From positions 62,001-126,000 of the forward strand of contig NZ_JBJYIN010000006.1 in the NCBI RefSeq assembly GCF_046237015.1: a stretch of 64,000 bases of DNA, given 5' to 3'. Origin of the DNA: JBJYIN01 sp046237015. Its GTDB lineage: Bacteria > Pseudomonadota > Gammaproteobacteria > Enterobacterales > Enterobacteriaceae. Below the pieces are notes generated by a model. The model ran no database searches. It was not told the origin of the DNA and worked only from the letters and a program-made list of their open reading frames with translations. The translations under genes were made by a program, and so were the position numbers. Positions 62,857 through 64,000 of the stretch are shown in pieces. Position 1 is the stretch's first letter, and the number at the start of each line of letters is the position of its first letter.

Positions 62857-63552
62857 ATGATCTATTTACGTAAAGCACAACAGCGCGGCCATGCCAACCA
62901 CGGCTGGCTGGATAGTTGGCACACCTTTTCGTTTGCCGATTATTACGATCCCGAATTCATGGGTTTCTCTGCATTACGCGTGATCAATGAAGATCGGATT
63001 GAAGGTGGACAGGGGTTTGGTACGCACCCGCACAAAGATATGGAAATTCTGACGTATGTACTCCGTGGAACGGTTGAACACCAGGACAGCATGGGGAATA
63101 AAGAGCAGATCCCAGCGGGTGAGTTTCAGATTATGAGTGCAGGCACGGGGATCCGCCATTCGGAATACAACGCCAGTCGTGACGAGTTGCTGCATTTGTA
63201 TCAAATCTGGATTATTCCTGAAAAAGCAGGGCTGACGCCGCGTTATGAGCAGAAACGTTTTGATGGTCTGCAAGGGCGTCAACTGGTGCTGTCACCGGAT
63301 GCTCGTGAGGGTTCGCTGAAAGTTTTTCAGGACATGACGCTATGGCGATGGGCATTGAAACCGGATGAATCATCGGTTTATCCGATACAGGCAGGGCGTC
63401 GTATTTGGATTCAGGTTGTGCGTGGTCGGGTAGAGATTAACGGTCATATGGCGGAAACCAGCGATGCTTTCGCCATTTGGGATGAAGAAACGCTTTCTAT
63501 TCATGCCCATGCGGACAGTGAAATTCTACTGTTTGATCTGCCGCCGGTATAA
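62857..63552 (+). CDS. yhhW: pirin family protein YhhW (quercetin dioxygenase-like)
   Basis: A 231-residue bicupin. The N-terminal cupin holds the metal ligands in GFGTHPHKDMEILTYVLRGTVEHQDSMG and the pirin motif FQIMSAGTGIRHSEYN. Family member YhhW of E. coli has quercetinase activity in vitro; its natural role is unknown. Its gene lies near ryhB in E. coli as well. Confidence 0.92.
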   Translation: MIYLRKAQQRGHANHGWLDSWHTFSFADYYDPEFMGFSALRVINEDRIEGGQGFGTHPHKDMEILTYVLRGTVEHQDSMGNKEQIPAGEFQIMSAGTGIRHSEYNASRDELLHLYQIWIIPEKAGLTPRYEQKRFDGLQGRQLVLSPDAREGSLKVFQDMTLWRWALKPDESSVYPIQAGRRIWIQVVRGRVEINGHMAETSDAFAIWDEETLSIHAHADSEILLFDLPPV

Positions 63553-63588
63553 GTGTGGCGGCATGCAAATCGGTGTAGAAACCGATGT

Positions 63589-63624
63589 CAGAAAACCGTG
63601 GCGATGTTCACGGTTTTCTGTTTT
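63589..63624 (+). terminator. terminator after yhhW
   Basis: A perfect 12-bp stem CAGAAAACCGTG/CACGGTTTTCTG with an 8-nt loop is followed by TTTT. Confidence 0.85.
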
Positions 63625-64000
63625 CAGGCTGCTATATTGCCTATGTAGTCTGTTTTTTCATCAAATCGAACGTTCCACTATTATGCTGTTATTCATCTAT
63701 ACAAAACCTAAGCATTACTGTGCTTTTCGTGTTTCCTTCTCTGGAGCAGAGGCGCAGTGATGTTTAGGTTTTTTCCTTGCTGTGCATCATCGAAGGTCAT
63801 ACGGCGTGTTGTGATGTCTATTGGTTCTTTCTACTGCGACATGGCGTCTCGATCCGACATAGTTTGATCCCTGTCCCATATTGTGAATGAGATGATGCTT
63901 AATGGTTTCACATATTAACATGTTACCCGTATCATCAAATCGAGCCATTAAATAACGATGTTATACATTTTACAAATAGCCACAGTCAGGCCGTTATGGT
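63625..64000. other. non-coding right edge
   Basis: No convincing gene is seen in the last 376 bases; short ORFs here lack ribosome sites and family features. The segment is probably the promoter region of a gene beyond the window. GTGAATGAGATGATGCTTAATGG near 63882 and the operator-like palindrome at 63920 are the only regulatory signals. Confidence 0.5.
63920..63935. promoter_or_regulatory. predicted gluconate repressor (GntR, LacI family) operator
   Basis: ATGTTACCCGTATCAT fits the E. coli gluconate repressor operator consensus ATGTTA-N4-TAACAT with one change. In E. coli gntR and gntK lie next to yhhW, so a gluconate gene probably starts just beyond the window. Confidence 0.6.

Noticed and set aside
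62676..62873. 65-codon ORF over the RyhB region
   Set aside because: It runs through the RyhB seed and terminator and has no ribosome site; its Cys/Phe-rich sequence is what the sRNA gives by chance.

Overview
The window is chromosomal DNA of a member of the Enterobacterales, most likely the soft-rot genus Pectobacterium or a close relative. Long stretches match the gene order known around the E. coli hemC-cyaA-corA-recQ region. The sRNAs GlmZ and RyhB are recognisable, and there are 127-bp ERIC elements with the TATACCC/GGGTATA ends typical of Yersinia and its relatives. Species identity is inference.

Positions 1-3000 hold the end of a glutathione S-transferase gene, a cysteine dioxygenase-like gene, a gene for a protein with four rhodanese domains, and a nested or tandem ERIC block. 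Positions 3.2-27.8 kb form an accessory uptake and catabolism block absent from this place in E. coli. It has two polar amino-acid type ABC systems that share one visible ATPase, a Tat-exported peptide-type binding protein with its permeases and a fused double ATPase about 10 kb away, an M20 amidohydrolase, a HyuA/HyuB hydantoinase/oxoprolinase pair, a TauE-type exporter, two MmgE/PrpD proteins and a GntR/FCD regulator. A shared TGTATACC motif lies in three intergenic regions of this block, four copies in all. That suggests one regulon under the GntR protein. The substrate is unknown.

Positions 27.9-55.1 kb are conserved backbone: glmZ (with a sigma-54 promoter and GlrR-like sites), hemCDXY, cyaA, cyaY, lptM, dapF, a DUF484 gene, xerC, yigB, uvrD (with a LexA box), corA, rarD, yigI, pldA, recQ, rhtC, rhtB, pldB and yigL. 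Three additions interrupt it: an MFS gene between cyaA and cyaY, a small orphan island between uvrD and corA that contains an ORF split by an ERIC, and an AbrB-like membrane protein gene after corA.

Positions 55.1-64 kb begin with a Fic (AMPylation-domain) gene held between 85-bp direct repeats and preceded by repeated 12-bp palindromic motifs. Divergent glpT and glpABC follow (glycerol-3-phosphate uptake and anaerobic oxidation). Next is RyhB with a Fur box; its predicted transcript is longer than that of E. coli and carries a possible 17-codon ORF. A pirin gene (yhhW) comes after it, and a GntR-type gluconate operator lies near the right edge.
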